From NCBI RefSeq assembly GCF_002000025.1, contig NZ_MUZV01000002.1, positions 310,001 to 374,000 of the forward strand: 64,000 nt of DNA. Direction: 5' to 3'. The DNA is from Cognaticolwellia aestuarii. GTDB taxonomy: Bacteria > Pseudomonadota > Gammaproteobacteria > Enterobacterales > Alteromonadaceae. Shown here piece after piece: positions 28,117 through 37,303 of the stretch. Position 1 is the stretch's first letter. The number at the start of each line of letters is the position of its first letter. Under the pieces are notes generated by a model, which made no database searches, was not told the DNA's origin, and saw only the letters and a program-made list of their open reading frames with translations. A program made the translations under genes and the position numbers.

Positions 28117-29757
28117 TTATTTTACTTTAAACCGACCTACGCCACCTTCAATATTTTTTGCTAATTTTTGTATCTGATTAGATTCATTGTACGTATCTGT
28201 AGAGATTTCTTTTGTTGTTATTATTTGTTCATTCAAGGCGTGTAAATTTCGATTGATGTCCTCAGTAACAGCCGTTTGTTCCTCTGTGGCCGTGGCTGTT
28301 TGAATTGACATATCATTTACTGTTGTAATGCTGTTTAGAATTTTCTCTAGTGATGCTTCAGTTTCTTTGGAAAAGTCGACAGTATTAGTTACTTTCTCAA
28401 ATCCATCACTGATATGGCTAACAACATTATCTACACCCGATTGGAGAGATTCGATCATAGTTTGAATACTGTCTGTGGATTCTTGGGTTTTTTGTGCTAA
28501 ATTTCGAACTTCGTCAGCTACAACAGCAAAGCCACGACCAGATTCACCAGCTCGAGCTGCTTCAATTGCCGCATTGAGGGCAAGTAAGTTTGTTTGCTCT
28601 GCAATTCCTCTTATTACATCTAACACCCCTGAAATATTATGAGAGTCTTCTGATAATTTTTTTGTTCCTGTTGAAGCATTTTCAATGGTGATGTATAACT
28701 GCTCGATTTGTTTAACTGAAGCGCCAATTTTGTTAACACCTTCTGCAGAGAAAACCATCGCTTCTTTAGTTTCATCAGCGGTCTTTAAGGCAATATTGGC
28801 GAGCTCTTTCGTTGACATACTCATTTCGTGAACTGCGCTAACAATCATGTCTGATGCATTGTTTTGTTGATCAGCTACATCTTGGCCTTTCTTCGCAGAT
28901 TCTTTTAAGCTTGTGCTACTTGTCGCTAAAGTAAGTACGTCATTTCTTACGTCTGAAATTAGGCCTCGTAAGCTTTCAATAAATAGATTGAAAGCTGTGC
29001 CAAGATCGCCTATTTCATCTTGTTGCTTGATGACTACCTTATTAGTTAAATCGCCACCCCCTGATGTAATGTCATTAATGCCGTTTTTAATCTCACTTAA
29101 CCTTAAAAGTAAAAGTCGTTGACTATAAAAGGCTGAAGCTGTGGTAATAAAAATGATAATGGCAGCAATGATTAAAGTCACAATTTTGAAATAGCGATTT
29201 GACTCTTCAATGTCACTTTGAAGTAAGCTCGCTTTGATAAACGCGCCTTCACCTGCTTTATCGTAAAGCTTCCTTAAATTAGAGAATGATGTTTTTGAGC
29301 TACTATTCATCAACAGTTTAGCGGTACTATCGTCGCCGATGCTTTTAGCATCAATGACTTTTTCAACCTCTTCAAACCAAACTTTATAAAGTGTATCAAA
29401 ATTGTTTAATGAGGCTAAAATATCAGGGTAGTCCTTCATTAACCCCCTGTAGTTGTTAAATCTGTCTTTAGCTTGCTGTGCGTTCTCGCGGAAATCATCG
29501 ATAAAATTTTGCTCAATTGAGGGGGCATTTACCATCTGAATTTCCGCGACACGTGCTTGATATAGATCACGGTCAGCATTCAATACGGAGTTAATTGCTG
29601 GCATATACTGATTAGGAAAAAAATTTGCGTTACGCTCAAGTTTATCTGTCAGCATATAGTTAGCATAAGTAATTGCTATTAATGAAAAAAGTGCAATTGC
29701 TAAAGGAATTGAGTATTTTATTTTGATACTTAAATTATCGAACATTTCAATTATCAC
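28117..29757 (-). CDS. Methyl-accepting chemotaxis protein
   Basis: A 546-residue chemoreceptor. TM1 is at about residues 14-32, a four-helix-bundle periplasmic domain spans about 35-190, TM2 lies at about 193-212, then HAMP to about 265. The signalling domain has the conserved hairpin tip [39 protein letters not shown] at about residues 385-423. There is no CheR-binding pentapeptide at the C-terminus, which ends in GRFKVK. It is the first gene of a two-gene operon with the SBP-Cache protein and should signal through CheA/CheW. Confidence 0.95.
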   Translation of the reverse strand: MIIEMFDNLSIKIKYSIPLAIALFSLIAITYANYMLTDKLERNANFFPNQYMPAINSVLNADRDLYQARVAEIQMVNAPSIEQNFIDDFRENAQQAKDRFNNYRGLMKDYPDILASLNNFDTLYKVWFEEVEKVIDAKSIGDDSTAKLLMNSSSKTSFSNLRKLYDKAGEGAFIKASLLQSDIEESNRYFKIVTLIIAAIIIFITTASAFYSQRLLLLRLSEIKNGINDITSGGGDLTNKVVIKQQDEIGDLGTAFNLFIESLRGLISDVRNDVLTLATSSTSLKESAKKGQDVADQQNNASDMIVSAVHEMSMSTKELANIALKTADETKEAMVFSAEGVNKIGASVKQIEQLYITIENASTGTKKLSEDSHNISGVLDVIRGIAEQTNLLALNAAIEAARAGESGRGFAVVADEVRNLAQKTQESTDSIQTMIESLQSGVDNVVSHISDGFEKVTNTVDFSKETEASLEKILNSITTVNDMSIQTATATEEQTAVTEDINRNLHALNEQIITTKEISTDTYNESNQIQKLAKNIEGGVGRFKVK

Positions 29758-29894
29758 CTAAAAAGAAAATAAAGAATCGGGATCTGATTAATAAGAATAG
29801 GCTCTGATTTATTAAGGTCGGAGAACGAATAATAGTAAATACTAGAAGAAATGGCTTATAGGTCAAGTTTTTATCAATTTCCTTTTAGATAATA

Positions 29895-30110
29895 TTAAGT
29901 ATTATCCCCTACATATTGAAAGCGTTTAAATACTTTGCCACCTCTTTCAATGGTTTCGTCAAACATGGCTAAAGGCCTAACCCAAATGGCTCTTTCACCG
30001 TATTCTGGTTGGTAAACTACCATAGTTTCTTCGGTTTCACTGTGGGTAGCAATATGCAGAACTTGGTAAAAATTGCCTTTAAAGTGCTGGTAACGTCCGA
30101 TTTTTAACAT
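29895..30110 (-). CDS. DUF1653 family protein
   Basis: A 71-residue protein. The whole length fits DUF1653: GRYQHFKGNFYQVLHIATHSETEE (YRHYKG type opening), VVYQPEY and IWVRPLAMFDETI. The fold is a small SH3-like barrel, function unknown. It is preceded by its own start and separated by about 140 bp from the chemosensory operon upstream. Confidence 0.88.
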   Translation of the reverse strand: MLKIGRYQHFKGNFYQVLHIATHSETEETMVVYQPEYGERAIWVRPLAMFDETIERGGKVFKRFQYVGDNT

Positions 30111-30204
30111 GAATTATCTCGTTGTCGTTGTATTGTCGTTATTGTTGTTAGTTGTGTCATCGTTATTTTATACTGTTATAAATAACTGAGCTCAGTCATT
30201 TTGC

Positions 30205-30663
30205 TCAGTCATTGAGTTTTTCTTGCCATTGTTGTGAGGCATCGTCATCACTATTTTTAGCATCTAACCAAACGCTCCCTTCACTCGTTAACTCTTTTTT
30301 CCAAAAGGGGGCTTGGGTTTTTAAGAAGTCGATAAGAAACTCACAGGCGGCAAATGCCGCTTTACGATGCGGGCTAGTCACGCCAATAAAAACAATTTGT
30401 TCGCCAAGTGTTAAGTCACCAAAGCGGTGAATAATGGTGACTTTGTTTAATGGCCAGTGCTCACGTGCTTTTTTTTCAATATCGTTAAGTACTTTTTCGG
30501 TCATACCGGGGTAATGCTCTAAGGATAAACCTTGCACATCAATACCTTCATTAAAGTCTCTAACCTTACCGACAAAAGTGACAACGGCACCATCTTGATT
30601 ATCATTTGCTAAATAACGGTATTCATCAGCAACAACAAAATCACTTTGTTGTACTTTAATCAT
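30205..30663 (-). CDS. moaE: MoaE, molybdopterin synthase catalytic subunit
   Basis: A 152-residue protein. VVTFVGKVRDFNEG, LEHYPGMTEKVL, VTIIHRFGDLTLGEQIVFIGVTSPHRKAAFAACEFLIDFLKTQAPFWKKE contain the MoaE dimer and active-site lysines (R-K in PHRKAAF and the K-K of FWKKE). It inserts two sulfurs from MoaD thiocarboxylate into cPMP to make molybdopterin. It starts 1 bp after moaD stops; order of transcription is moaC-moaD-moaE. Confidence 0.96.
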   Translation of the reverse strand: MIKVQQSDFVVADEYRYLANDNQDGAVVTFVGKVRDFNEGIDVQGLSLEHYPGMTEKVLNDIEKKAREHWPLNKVTIIHRFGDLTLGEQIVFIGVTSPHRKAAFAACEFLIDFLKTQAPFWKKELTSEGSVWLDAKNSDDDASQQWQEKLND

Positions 30664-30664
30664 G

Positions 30665-30913
30665 TTAACCTCCCGTTACAGGAGGGAAAAATGCGACTTC
30701 ATCGCCATCATTTATCTGTTGTGTCCAATCAGTAACCTCCTGATTAACAGCAACAAGTAAATTGTCTGCGCTCATAACTTTTGCCCACAAGGTGTCAGTT
30801 TCAGCTAATTGTTGTCGAATGGTATCTGTGGTCATATTGTCGCTTAGTTGTATCTGTAAACTATCTGTTGATAACTGTTCACGTAAGCGAGCAAAAAATA
30901 ATACTTTTATCAT
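30665..30913 (-). CDS. moaD: MoaD, molybdopterin synthase sulfur carrier subunit
   Basis: An 82-residue ubiquitin-like protein ending in PPVTGG, the Gly-Gly tail that is adenylated and turned into a thiocarboxylate. The FFARLREQL opening and GDEVAFFPPVTGG end are canonical. It lies 11 bp after moaC and directly before moaE. Confidence 0.95.
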   Translation of the reverse strand: MIKVLFFARLREQLSTDSLQIQLSDNMTTDTIRQQLAETDTLWAKVMSADNLLVAVNQEVTDWTQQINDGDEVAFFPPVTGG

Positions 30914-30924
30914 TGCTAACTCCT

Positions 30925-31419
30925 TTATTTGGTTTCAACATCGTGTAAGTAGCTACCCGATTTTCCGCCATGTTTTTCACAGAGGTGAATATTAGTGATA
31001 ATCATGTCTTTTTGTACGGCTTTGCACATGTCATAAATAGTTAAAGCGGCGGTTGAGGCTGCGGTCAATGCCTCCATCTCTACGCCGGTTTTACCTGAAA
31101 GCTTGCAAAGCGCGGTGATCTCGACACGGTTTTGCTCAGGTTGTGCCACTATATCGACTTCTATTTTAGTTAGCATGAGTGGATGGCAAAGCGGGATAAG
31201 CTCACTGGTTTTTTTAGCCGCCATAATCCCTGCAATTCTTGCGGTAGCAAATACATCACCTTTGTGGTGCTTACCTTGAACAATCATCGCTAATGTTGTT
31301 GATGACATTTCAATATAGGCTCTGGCAATTGCGGTGCGCTCGGTGATATTTTTTTCAGTAACATCAACCATATGAGCATTACCGTCGGCATTAATGTGAG
31401 TAAAGTTTTCGCTCATCAA
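30925..31419 (-). CDS. moaC: MoaC, cyclic pyranopterin monophosphate synthase
   Basis: A 164-residue enzyme. [36 protein letters not shown] and [28 protein letters not shown] are the classic MoaC motifs, the last with the catalytic Asp and Lys. It closes the pyranopterin ring to cPMP after MoaA. No moaA is adjacent, so the first step is encoded elsewhere. Two Met codons (31419, 31416) begin the frame. Confidence 0.96.
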   Translation of the reverse strand: MMSENFTHINADGNAHMVDVTEKNITERTAIARAYIEMSSTTLAMIVQGKHHKGDVFATARIAGIMAAKKTSELIPLCHPLMLTKIEVDIVAQPEQNRVEITALCKLSGKTGVEMEALTAASTAALTIYDMCKAVQKDMIITNIHLCEKHGGKSGSYLHDVETK

Positions 31420-31817
31420 AAAATAATCTCTAAGTTCTTAGCTATTCAGCTTTTTGTAAAGTTTGGCCTTATATTACCTTATCTTAAGCTGTGTTTTGCC
31501 TTTTATATAGATAAATTTGTAATTTGTATGCGATGTTTATAGATGATGCTTACCGTTATTGTATTTTCGGGTAGAGTTAAGAAAAGTAATTTTAATCTTA
31601 TCGGCTTAGCTCAAGGAGAAGTGCATTTACGGCCAGTTCAATTAATTGATATTGCTTACTTGAAAAATGTATTCGGTTTGTATTGATAGTGATGCATTTG
31701 TGACTGCGTATAATGTTTGAGATTAGCAATCATCAAATGAGTCTGAGTGAAGTTTTTGTCTTGTAAGATACGAAAGTGGACATTTCAATATTTCGTTTTT
31801 ATGATGATCTGATCAAG
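31420..31817. other. Gap before moaC with no firm gene
   Basis: It holds the moaC promoter side. One small plus frame (31543-31686, 47 codons, with GEVHLRPVQLIDIAYL) has no ribosome site and no known relative to me. No molybdenum-cofactor riboswitch fold could be recognised. Confidence 0.35.
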
Positions 31818-31970
31818 TCATGACGCACACTTTTCTTTTACATTTTCGAACTCAATCGGCGACATATCATTTAGTGTCGTATGCAGTCGGTCAGCATTGT
31901 AATATTTGATATATTTTTCAACATCTATTTGCATGCTATTTCTTGTTAAGTGGTAGACATGTAACAGCCA
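31818..31970 (-). pseudogene. C-terminal remnant of an IS3-family transposase
   Basis: The minus strand reads DVEKYIKYYNADRLHTTLND, then MSPIEFENVKEK and a stop at 31818. This is the typical C-terminus of IS3 OrfB (Y-N-x-x-R-x-H-x-x-L-x-x-x-S-P-x-x-F/Y-E). Only about 50 residues are left, and the remnant abuts the broken ArsR gene at 31972. Confidence 0.8.
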
Positions 31971-31971
31971 T

Positions 31972-32268
31972 TTATTTTTTAAACTGGTAAAAACGCACCG
32001 AATTAATTAACGCTTCGCAATGAGGAGTATTCTGCTCTTGCAACGTATAAAATACCCATTTACCTTTTTTTTGGTGATTTAGTAATCCTGCTTTGTAGAG
32101 CATTTTTAAATTACGAGAAACGTTGTATTGAGTGTCACCAATAATATCCATCGCTTCTGCTACAGCTATACACTCATCAACATGTAGAAATAACCAAAAC
32201 AACCATTAAAGTGGTTGGTAAGTCGATTGTATCTTTAACACTTCAAAGCAAACGTTAGCGAGTTTACT
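31972..32268 (-). pseudogene. ArsR-family regulator with an in-frame stop
   Basis: From 32202 a 76-residue frame carries the ArsR winged helix: AVAEAMDIIGDTQYNVSRNLKMLYKAGLLNHQKKGKWVFYTL. It lacks the first helix. Directly upstream in the same frame, after a TAA at 32206-32208, lie about 20 codons (FEVLKIQSTYQPL) that look like the missing N-terminal helix, so the gene seems to have gained a stop codon. It might still start at the TTG 32202 as a truncated protein, but I expect no function. Confidence 0.65.
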
Positions 32269-32301
32269 CTACTCACTCAAATGACAGCTTTTAAAAAAGG
32301 C

Positions 32302-32589
32302 TTATTGCTCATCAATACAGCATTCATCTTGCAGAAATGCAATGACAGAAAGTAGTTTTTCATATTCTACTACACAATAAAGTACCCGTCCTTCACGGCG
32401 TTGTTTAATTAAACCGGCAGAAGCCAAGCTTGAAATATGGTGGGATAATGTTGAACCTGGAATTTGTAATTCTTCCTGCACTATACCCACAGCTATTCCT
32501 TGTTCGCCTGATTTTACTAAGCGTTTAAAAATGGCTAATCGTGTGTGGCCTAATTCTTTAAACGCTTTGGCAATAATTTCTATATCCAC
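32302..32589 (-). CDS. ArsR-family transcriptional repressor
   Basis: A 95-residue winged-helix protein: AKAFKELGHTRLAIFKRLVKSGEQG, then IVQEELQIPGSTLSHHISSLASAGLIKQRREGRVLYCVVEYE, the standard ArsR recognition helix and wing. The C-terminus holds DECC, a vicinal Cys pair plausibly used for metal or arsenite sensing, placed at the end rather than in helix 3. It is divergent from the broken permease gene, with 123 bp between starts, and likely controlled it. Confidence 0.88.
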   Translation of the reverse strand: MDIEIIAKAFKELGHTRLAIFKRLVKSGEQGIAVGIVQEELQIPGSTLSHHISSLASAGLIKQRREGRVLYCVVEYEKLLSVIAFLQDECCIDEQ

Positions 32590-32712
32590 GCTGCTTTCTC
32601 TTAATAGATCAAATTTATATATAATTCGGTATTACTGGAAATATGTTGACATGAAAAGCTGCAACCATGTAATTCGACAAAACGAGAAATACGGAACTGA
32701 TGGATTGTTAAA

Positions 32713-33625
32713 ATGATTATTAAACAGAAAATGGTATTTGATACTTTAAATATGTTTGCTTTTTTAGCGGTAGAGCTAACTGTATTATTTTTGCTTATTA
32801 GTTACATTGTTGGAGTGCTGCAGCAGTATATTCCGCCAAGTAAAATACAAAATATACTGAGTAGCAAGAACGGTAAAGGCTATATTATTGCTGGGTTTCT
32901 TGGGGCAATTACCCCTTTTTTCTCTTGCTCAACTATACCTTTTTGAAAGGGTTACTTAGGGCGAAAGCCGGTTTTGGCACTATGATGGTATTTTTATTTG
33001 CTAGCCCGTTACTTAATCCGATCATTATTGGCTTATTCGCCGTAACCTTTGGCTTAAAAGTAACGATATTCTATTTTACTGTTGCTATGAGTGTTTCAAT
33101 TATTGCCGGTTATTTATTAGAAAAATTAGGCTTTGAAAAATACATTAAACCTAAAGCCTACATTGCTCCTGAAAAAAGAGCTGTTCAAGCGGATGTGCTA
33201 GCAATAGCAAACCGGTGAGTCAATGGACTAAAATTTGGCTGAGTACATGGTCAGATTTTAAAAGTGTTTTACCGTATTTAATCGGCGGTATCGCATTAGG
33301 CTCAGTGATTTACGGATTTATGCCAACAGAGTTTATAGCTAAAGTAGCGAGCGAAAATACCCCCTTTGCTGTGCCAATTGCAGCAGTGATCGGTATCCCT
33401 TTATATATTAGGGCTGAAACAGTCATCCCTTTAAGTGCAGCTTTGGCGGCAAAAGGTATGGGCCTTGGGGCTGATATGGCGTTAATAATAGGCAGTGCAG
33501 GGGCTAGTTTAACCGAAGTGATATTATTAAAATCGATATTCAAAAACCAAATGATCATCGCATTTCTAACAATAATATTATCCATGGCCATCGGAGCGGG
33601 TTACTTGTATTGCTATATTTTCTAA
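32713..33625 (+). pseudogene. YraQ/DUF318-type permease broken by two frameshifts
   Basis: Three successive frames together make one permease of about 300 residues. Part 1 (32713-32946) ends in TPFFSCSTIPF at a TGA; part 2 (from about 32940, frame +2) goes on with LKGLLRAKAGFGTMMVFLFASPLLNPIIIGLF; part 3 (33215-33625) continues WTKIWLSTWSDFKSVLPYLIGGIALGS. The break at 32940 sits in a T5 run and fits loss of one base. The second lies at about 33210, where TGA and GTG overlap. The motifs FSCSTIPF and SPLLNP mark the YraQ/ArsP-like permease family. Likely inactive, unless the breaks are sequencing errors. Confidence 0.8.
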
Positions 33626-33654
33626 TAATTAATAATAGTTAAGGTATGATCACT

Positions 33655-33694
33655 ACAAAGTTTCTGACAAAAAAATCAGAAACTTTGTGGTTTT
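33655..33694. terminator. Hairpin between convergent permease remnant and lipoprotein gene
   Basis: A perfect 13-bp stem, ACAAAGTTTCTGA (33655-33667) with TCAGAAACTTTGT (33676-33688), with an A-rich loop and GGTTTTAT after it. It sits between two convergent genes and probably stops both. Confidence 0.7.
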
Positions 33695-33700
33695 ATCAGG

Positions 33701-35962
33701 TTAGTTTAAAACCATAGGGTAGCCTGAGTTAATTCTAACGGTGCCCTGAAGTCGCTCTCTACCCGATTGTTCGCATGCAAGATCAAAATCTAGTGCTAGT
33801 TTGGTCAAATTCATATCACTGTCAAATGCTATTTCATAGATTTCAAAATCACTGAAACTAATGTTACAGCCACGATGTTGACCACCAAAAGACAAGCCAG
33901 CCACATCTTCATTCTGAAACGGGTATCGGGTAGCACCTTCATATCTACCAATTGTTAAGTTAGTCCCTGTTGGTGCCTCTACTTTTAAGTCCCAACTATC
34001 AAGCCCCTGATAATTTACAGATATGAAGGAGCGAGTTTTTTCTGCTTCTTCATATGGTTTAGTCGATAAAGTAAATTCGCCATCTTTATCATTAAGTGGC
34101 CATGATTCTCCCTCCGCGACATAACTTTCCTGGGACCCTATAATCAGCATGTAAGAAGCATTAATATCAAGGTATCTAAGTGGCTTTTCTGTAATGGCCC
34201 GATTTCCAAGATCATTGGTAATAGTAAGTTGTAAATTAATATCTTGGTTTACGTCTGAGCCTATTTGAATTTCTGTTTCAACCGCATTTTCTGTGTCAAA
34301 AATCACGTTAAGATTATCAGTAGTCTGCCACAAGTAACTAAATTCTGTACCTTTCTTAAATGCACTTTGTCTGGCAGACAAAACTGGTGTACTCAACTCA
34401 CTAAAATACCCTTGTGAAAGAGAAATCACAGGCACAATATTGTTCGATATGAGAACGTTTTTGGACAAACCAAAGGCGCGTTTACTTGCGCCTGTTTGGC
34501 TGGTAATAGCGGGTAAGCTGATACTGTATTCACTAGCTGCCTGTAAAAGTTCATTGGGTGTTCCCGTTATTTTTGAACCACTAAACACAGTCGCCCCTGA
34601 TGTCTGATGAAACCCATTCGTCATATTTGCAAAATGCATTTGACCTTCTATCGAACTTATTGGCTGAGATAATATAAAGGTAAAAGAATCCATTACTTCA
34701 AAGTCATCTTTTGGTGAGTTTATGCCTAGCAGACGGAGATCTTGTTCTTGATAATTTTTAATGTAAATTTCGTCAAGAGCAGATAACTGATAAGTTGCAT
34801 TGCCATTATAATGTTCTGCGTTAAGGATTATCGCCTCTTGCCCATTATCAACAAGTTGAAATACCTGTCCATGCATATATGAATCGGTAGTATTAATTAA
34901 CAAAACATCGTCAATATTTTCTGTATTCGTAATTATTATCTCCCCTGAAGTTGGGAAAGCACCAAAAGGAGCATTTAGAGGTGATAGGTATGCTACTGAA
35001 TAAAAAGCAGAGGTTGATTTTTGCTCAATATTACCCGACAGTTGTAATTGAATTTGAGCTGTCTCGTAGTTTTCAATTTTCTCAGTAGCCACATCCGTTA
35101 TATGTAATGGCTGCTTATCTGCAGAATCGAAATCTAATTCAGTGCTATTTAAACGTGTTATGGTTTGTATGTCAGTGCGTGATCTGGCACCAGCAAGCTT
35201 TCCACTAGCAATTATCTCTTCAACTTGATAAAAGCTGCCAACATTAATAGCTAAATCAGTAAGTGTTACTTCAATTTCATCTGGTTGTCCTGTTTCTGAA
35301 ACTTGACCGATATTAATGTCCAGTTGGCCATTTACCATCGCATCCATCGACTTTAAAAAACAAGATTGAAAGTCGACATGTATTTCATCACCACTGGAAA
35401 CAATAAGATCAGTGTTATTATCATAAAAACTAACCTGATAATTACCTTCTGCTCCACAGCCTAGAGTTTGATTTTCAGGAGAGTCAGCTATTTTTTCAGC
35501 TAAATCAAAGCTAGTATCCGCTAGATTAATCATTTGATTTTGTACTAGCAACACGTTGTTAGCGACAACTCTTTGATTATGGTTTAAATGATATTGATAG
35601 TTAATATCAATATCTTGCTCAAAAGTAATTTCTTCGCCTTGGTAAAAGGCATTTACTTCTACAGTTATGACTGTATTTTCTGTTACTTCCTTTGGAGTAT
35701 AAGAACACTCATTATTTGAAGGTCTAAACCACGTCAATCGATCGTAAGACCATTGGCAAAAGTACTCTGCTTCAGGCTTGTTAGAAATAACGGAAACATC
35801 AATGGGTTGCCACGAATATACAGAGTCAGGCCCCGAAATAGTTAAGGTAAATAGTTCTTCTGTAGTCTCTTCTTTTTTCTCACTACCACCGCCACAGGCA
35901 GAGAGAAAACTTACAACAGCTAAGCTAGCGAAAAGCTTTGATAATAGGGGATTTAATCGCAT
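33701..35962 (-). CDS. Large hypothetical lipoprotein
   Basis: A 753-residue protein with a lipoprotein signal (VVSFLSACGGGSEKK, Cys about residue 23) and a Glu/Lys linker. The mature part is beta-rich and acidic, with an early segment that resembles an Ig-like or PKD-like module (GPDSVYSWQPIDVSV, CQWSYDRLTWF) and a further one near residue 540 (YLWQTTDNLNVIFDTENAVETEIQI). No enzymatic motif is seen. It is likely on the outer membrane surface. No family recognised; species-specific surface lipoproteins of this kind are common in these bacteria. Confidence 0.7.
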   Translation of the reverse strand: MRLNPLLSKLFASLAVVSFLSACGGGSEKKEETTEELFTLTISGPDSVYSWQPIDVSVISNKPEAEYFCQWSYDRLTWFRPSNNECSYTPKEVTENTVITVEVNAFYQGEEITFEQDIDINYQYHLNHNQRVVANNVLLVQNQMINLADTSFDLAEKIADSPENQTLGCGAEGNYQVSFYDNNTDLIVSSGDEIHVDFQSCFLKSMDAMVNGQLDINIGQVSETGQPDEIEVTLTDLAINVGSFYQVEEIIASGKLAGARSRTDIQTITRLNSTELDFDSADKQPLHITDVATEKIENYETAQIQLQLSGNIEQKSTSAFYSVAYLSPLNAPFGAFPTSGEIIITNTENIDDVLLINTTDSYMHGQVFQLVDNGQEAIILNAEHYNGNATYQLSALDEIYIKNYQEQDLRLLGINSPKDDFEVMDSFTFILSQPISSIEGQMHFANMTNGFHQTSGATVFSGSKITGTPNELLQAASEYSISLPAITSQTGASKRAFGLSKNVLISNNIVPVISLSQGYFSELSTPVLSARQSAFKKGTEFSYLWQTTDNLNVIFDTENAVETEIQIGSDVNQDINLQLTITNDLGNRAITEKPLRYLDINASYMLIIGSQESYVAEGESWPLNDKDGEFTLSTKPYEEAEKTRSFISVNYQGLDSWDLKVEAPTGTNLTIGRYEGATRYPFQNEDVAGLSFGGQHRGCNISFSDFEIYEIAFDSDMNLTKLALDFDLACEQSGRERLQGTVRINSGYPMVLN

Positions 35963-36287
35963 GTCTACTCCATTAGTATTTTTTTATTTGTTATAAATCT
36001 GCATAGCTGAATTTAACTGGGTGCTACTATATAGTAGTTAAACACAAAAGCGCTAACAAATATGATTTGTCCACTTCAATGTTAGCTTTACATCATCTAT
36101 CATCCGTGAATGTTAATAAAATAAAGACGATTTTAAAGCAGTCCTTGATAGATTCGATACAATATTATTTTTATATAGTTACGTCAACTATGGGCAAAAA
36201 AGTTACGCCAATTTAGTTATATGAACGGCAGGTTTGGTAACTTAGTTGATGTAATTACCCATTGTATCACTGTCATTGCAAAGTTTA
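35963..36287. other. Gene-poor AT-rich gap
   Basis: No gene, RNA or strong repeat seen here. It carries the promoter side of the large lipoprotein and borders the REP-like repeats of the RAYT element. Confidence 0.4.
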
Positions 36288-36324
36288 ACAACCTGCGGGG
36301 TCACAACCTGCGGGGTCAGGTTCG
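36288..36324. repeat. Duplicated 15-mer and left REP-like arm of the RAYT element
   Basis: ACAACCTGCGGGGTC occurs twice in tandem (36288-36302, 36303-36317). It leads into GGGGTCAGGTTCG (36312-36324), whose exact complement stands at 37129-37141 on the other side of the transposase gene. Confidence 0.7.
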
Positions 36325-36338
36325 CTGAAAAATAAAAG

Positions 36339-37052
36339 TCACTTAGGTTTGGATGAGTTGAACGCTTTAGATCTCCTATCACCGCCTTGTGGTAGTGGCT
36401 TGGCTCTTCTAGATAAGGTATTAGCAACCTGTTCAATAAACGAATCATCACCTAACGCCCATGCCTTATTTGTTGCATCGCGAATAGCCTGAATTGTATT
36501 TTCAGATAGATGTGAAAGAAAAAGGCTTTGGTAAGCAGACTTTCTTTCCGCTTGAGTATTTCCTAATGCCAAATACAAAGGGTGGGGTGTCAGTAGTGCA
36601 ATATTGCTATCGCCCGCATTACCTTGATAACTTGACCATGGATACGCAGCCGGATGTTCAACCATCCTAGCTCTAACAGGGTTCAATTCGATGTAACGAT
36701 ATAGAGTTAATAGGTAACTTTCAGTGTCTACTAACGTCGATTTAAAACGACCTTCCCACAATGTTCCTGTTCGCTGATAGGTTTGATTTACATACCTTAC
36801 GTAATATCTTCCTAAATTTTGCATAACTTGACTGATGCCATCAACCGAAGGAGCTGTCATTAATAAATGAACATGGTTAGTCATTAGAACAAATGCATGA
36901 ATGGAAACATTATGCTTAGTAGCGGAATCTTTGAGTTTATCTAAATAAACGGTGTAATCCTGCTCAGCAAAGAAACACGCTTGGCGATTATTGCCTCGTT
37001 GAATTATGTGCTGAGGACAGCCAACGATGGATAGTCGAGGTAGACGAGCCAT
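36339..37052 (-). CDS. REP-associated tyrosine transposase (RAYT, Y1 family)
   Basis: A protein of about 237 residues from ATG 37052 (ARLPRLSIVGCPQHIIQRGNNRQ), with the HUH pair in ALMTNHVHLLMTAP (H-V-H) and the tyrosine region in MQNLGRYYVRYVNQTYQRTGTLWEGRFKSTLVD, all typical of IS200-like Y1 transposases, RAYT branch. It processes single-stranded REP-type hairpins. The longer frame to 37112 adds 20 residues that are not family-like. It is flanked by a 13-bp inverted repeat and sits next to a cut IS110 start. Confidence 0.9.
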   Translation of the reverse strand: MARLPRLSIVGCPQHIIQRGNNRQACFFAEQDYTVYLDKLKDSATKHNVSIHAFVLMTNHVHLLMTAPSVDGISQVMQNLGRYYVRYVNQTYQRTGTLWEGRFKSTLVDTESYLLTLYRYIELNPVRARMVEHPAAYPWSSYQGNAGDSNIALLTPHPLYLALGNTQAERKSAYQSLFLSHLSENTIQAIRDATNKAWALGDDSFIEQVANTLSRRAKPLPQGGDRRSKAFNSSKPK

Positions 37053-37128
37053 TTTGTATTCCTTTACATTCTTTGGGTATATAAAGTCTAATTCATAATT
37101 CTGTTTATTCAATTGAGACTACTTTCAA

Positions 37129-37141
37129 CGAACCTGACCCC
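37129..37141. repeat. Right REP-like arm of the RAYT element
   Basis: CGAACCTGACCCC is the exact reverse complement of the block at 36312-36324. Confidence 0.65.
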
Positions 37142-37142
37142 A

Positions 37143-37195
37143 CAGGTTTCTTTATGGGTATCTAATCCAATAAAAACTATGTTATCTTTACTCAT
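37143..37195 (-). pseudogene. N-terminal scrap of an IS110-family transposase
   Basis: Reading leftward from ATG 37195, after a GGAGG site, the frame gives MSKDNIVFIGLDTHKE and is then cut by the REP-like arm at about 37143-37150. I-G-L-D-x-H-K is the first catalytic Asp motif of IS110 transposases. The stretch to about 37285 looks like the IS110 leader (CCTCCAAATTCGTGGGTCAG region). The rest of the transposase is not found on the far side of the RAYT. Confidence 0.7.
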
Positions 37196-37303
37196 GCTAG
37201 CCTCCAGTTTTAGTTGTTTAACACACTAATTATGGCTCTGGTTTTACTGACCCACGAATTTGGAGGCTAGTACCTCGTGGGGAGTCATTATGTCTAGGTG
37301 ATT

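Noticed and set aside
31420-31500. Molybdenum cofactor riboswitch before moaC
   Set aside because: No matching conserved stems could be recognised, and the riboswitch usually precedes moaA.
31543-31686. Small plus-strand ORF of 47 codons
   Set aside because: No ribosome site and no recognisable content; chance length in AT-rich DNA.
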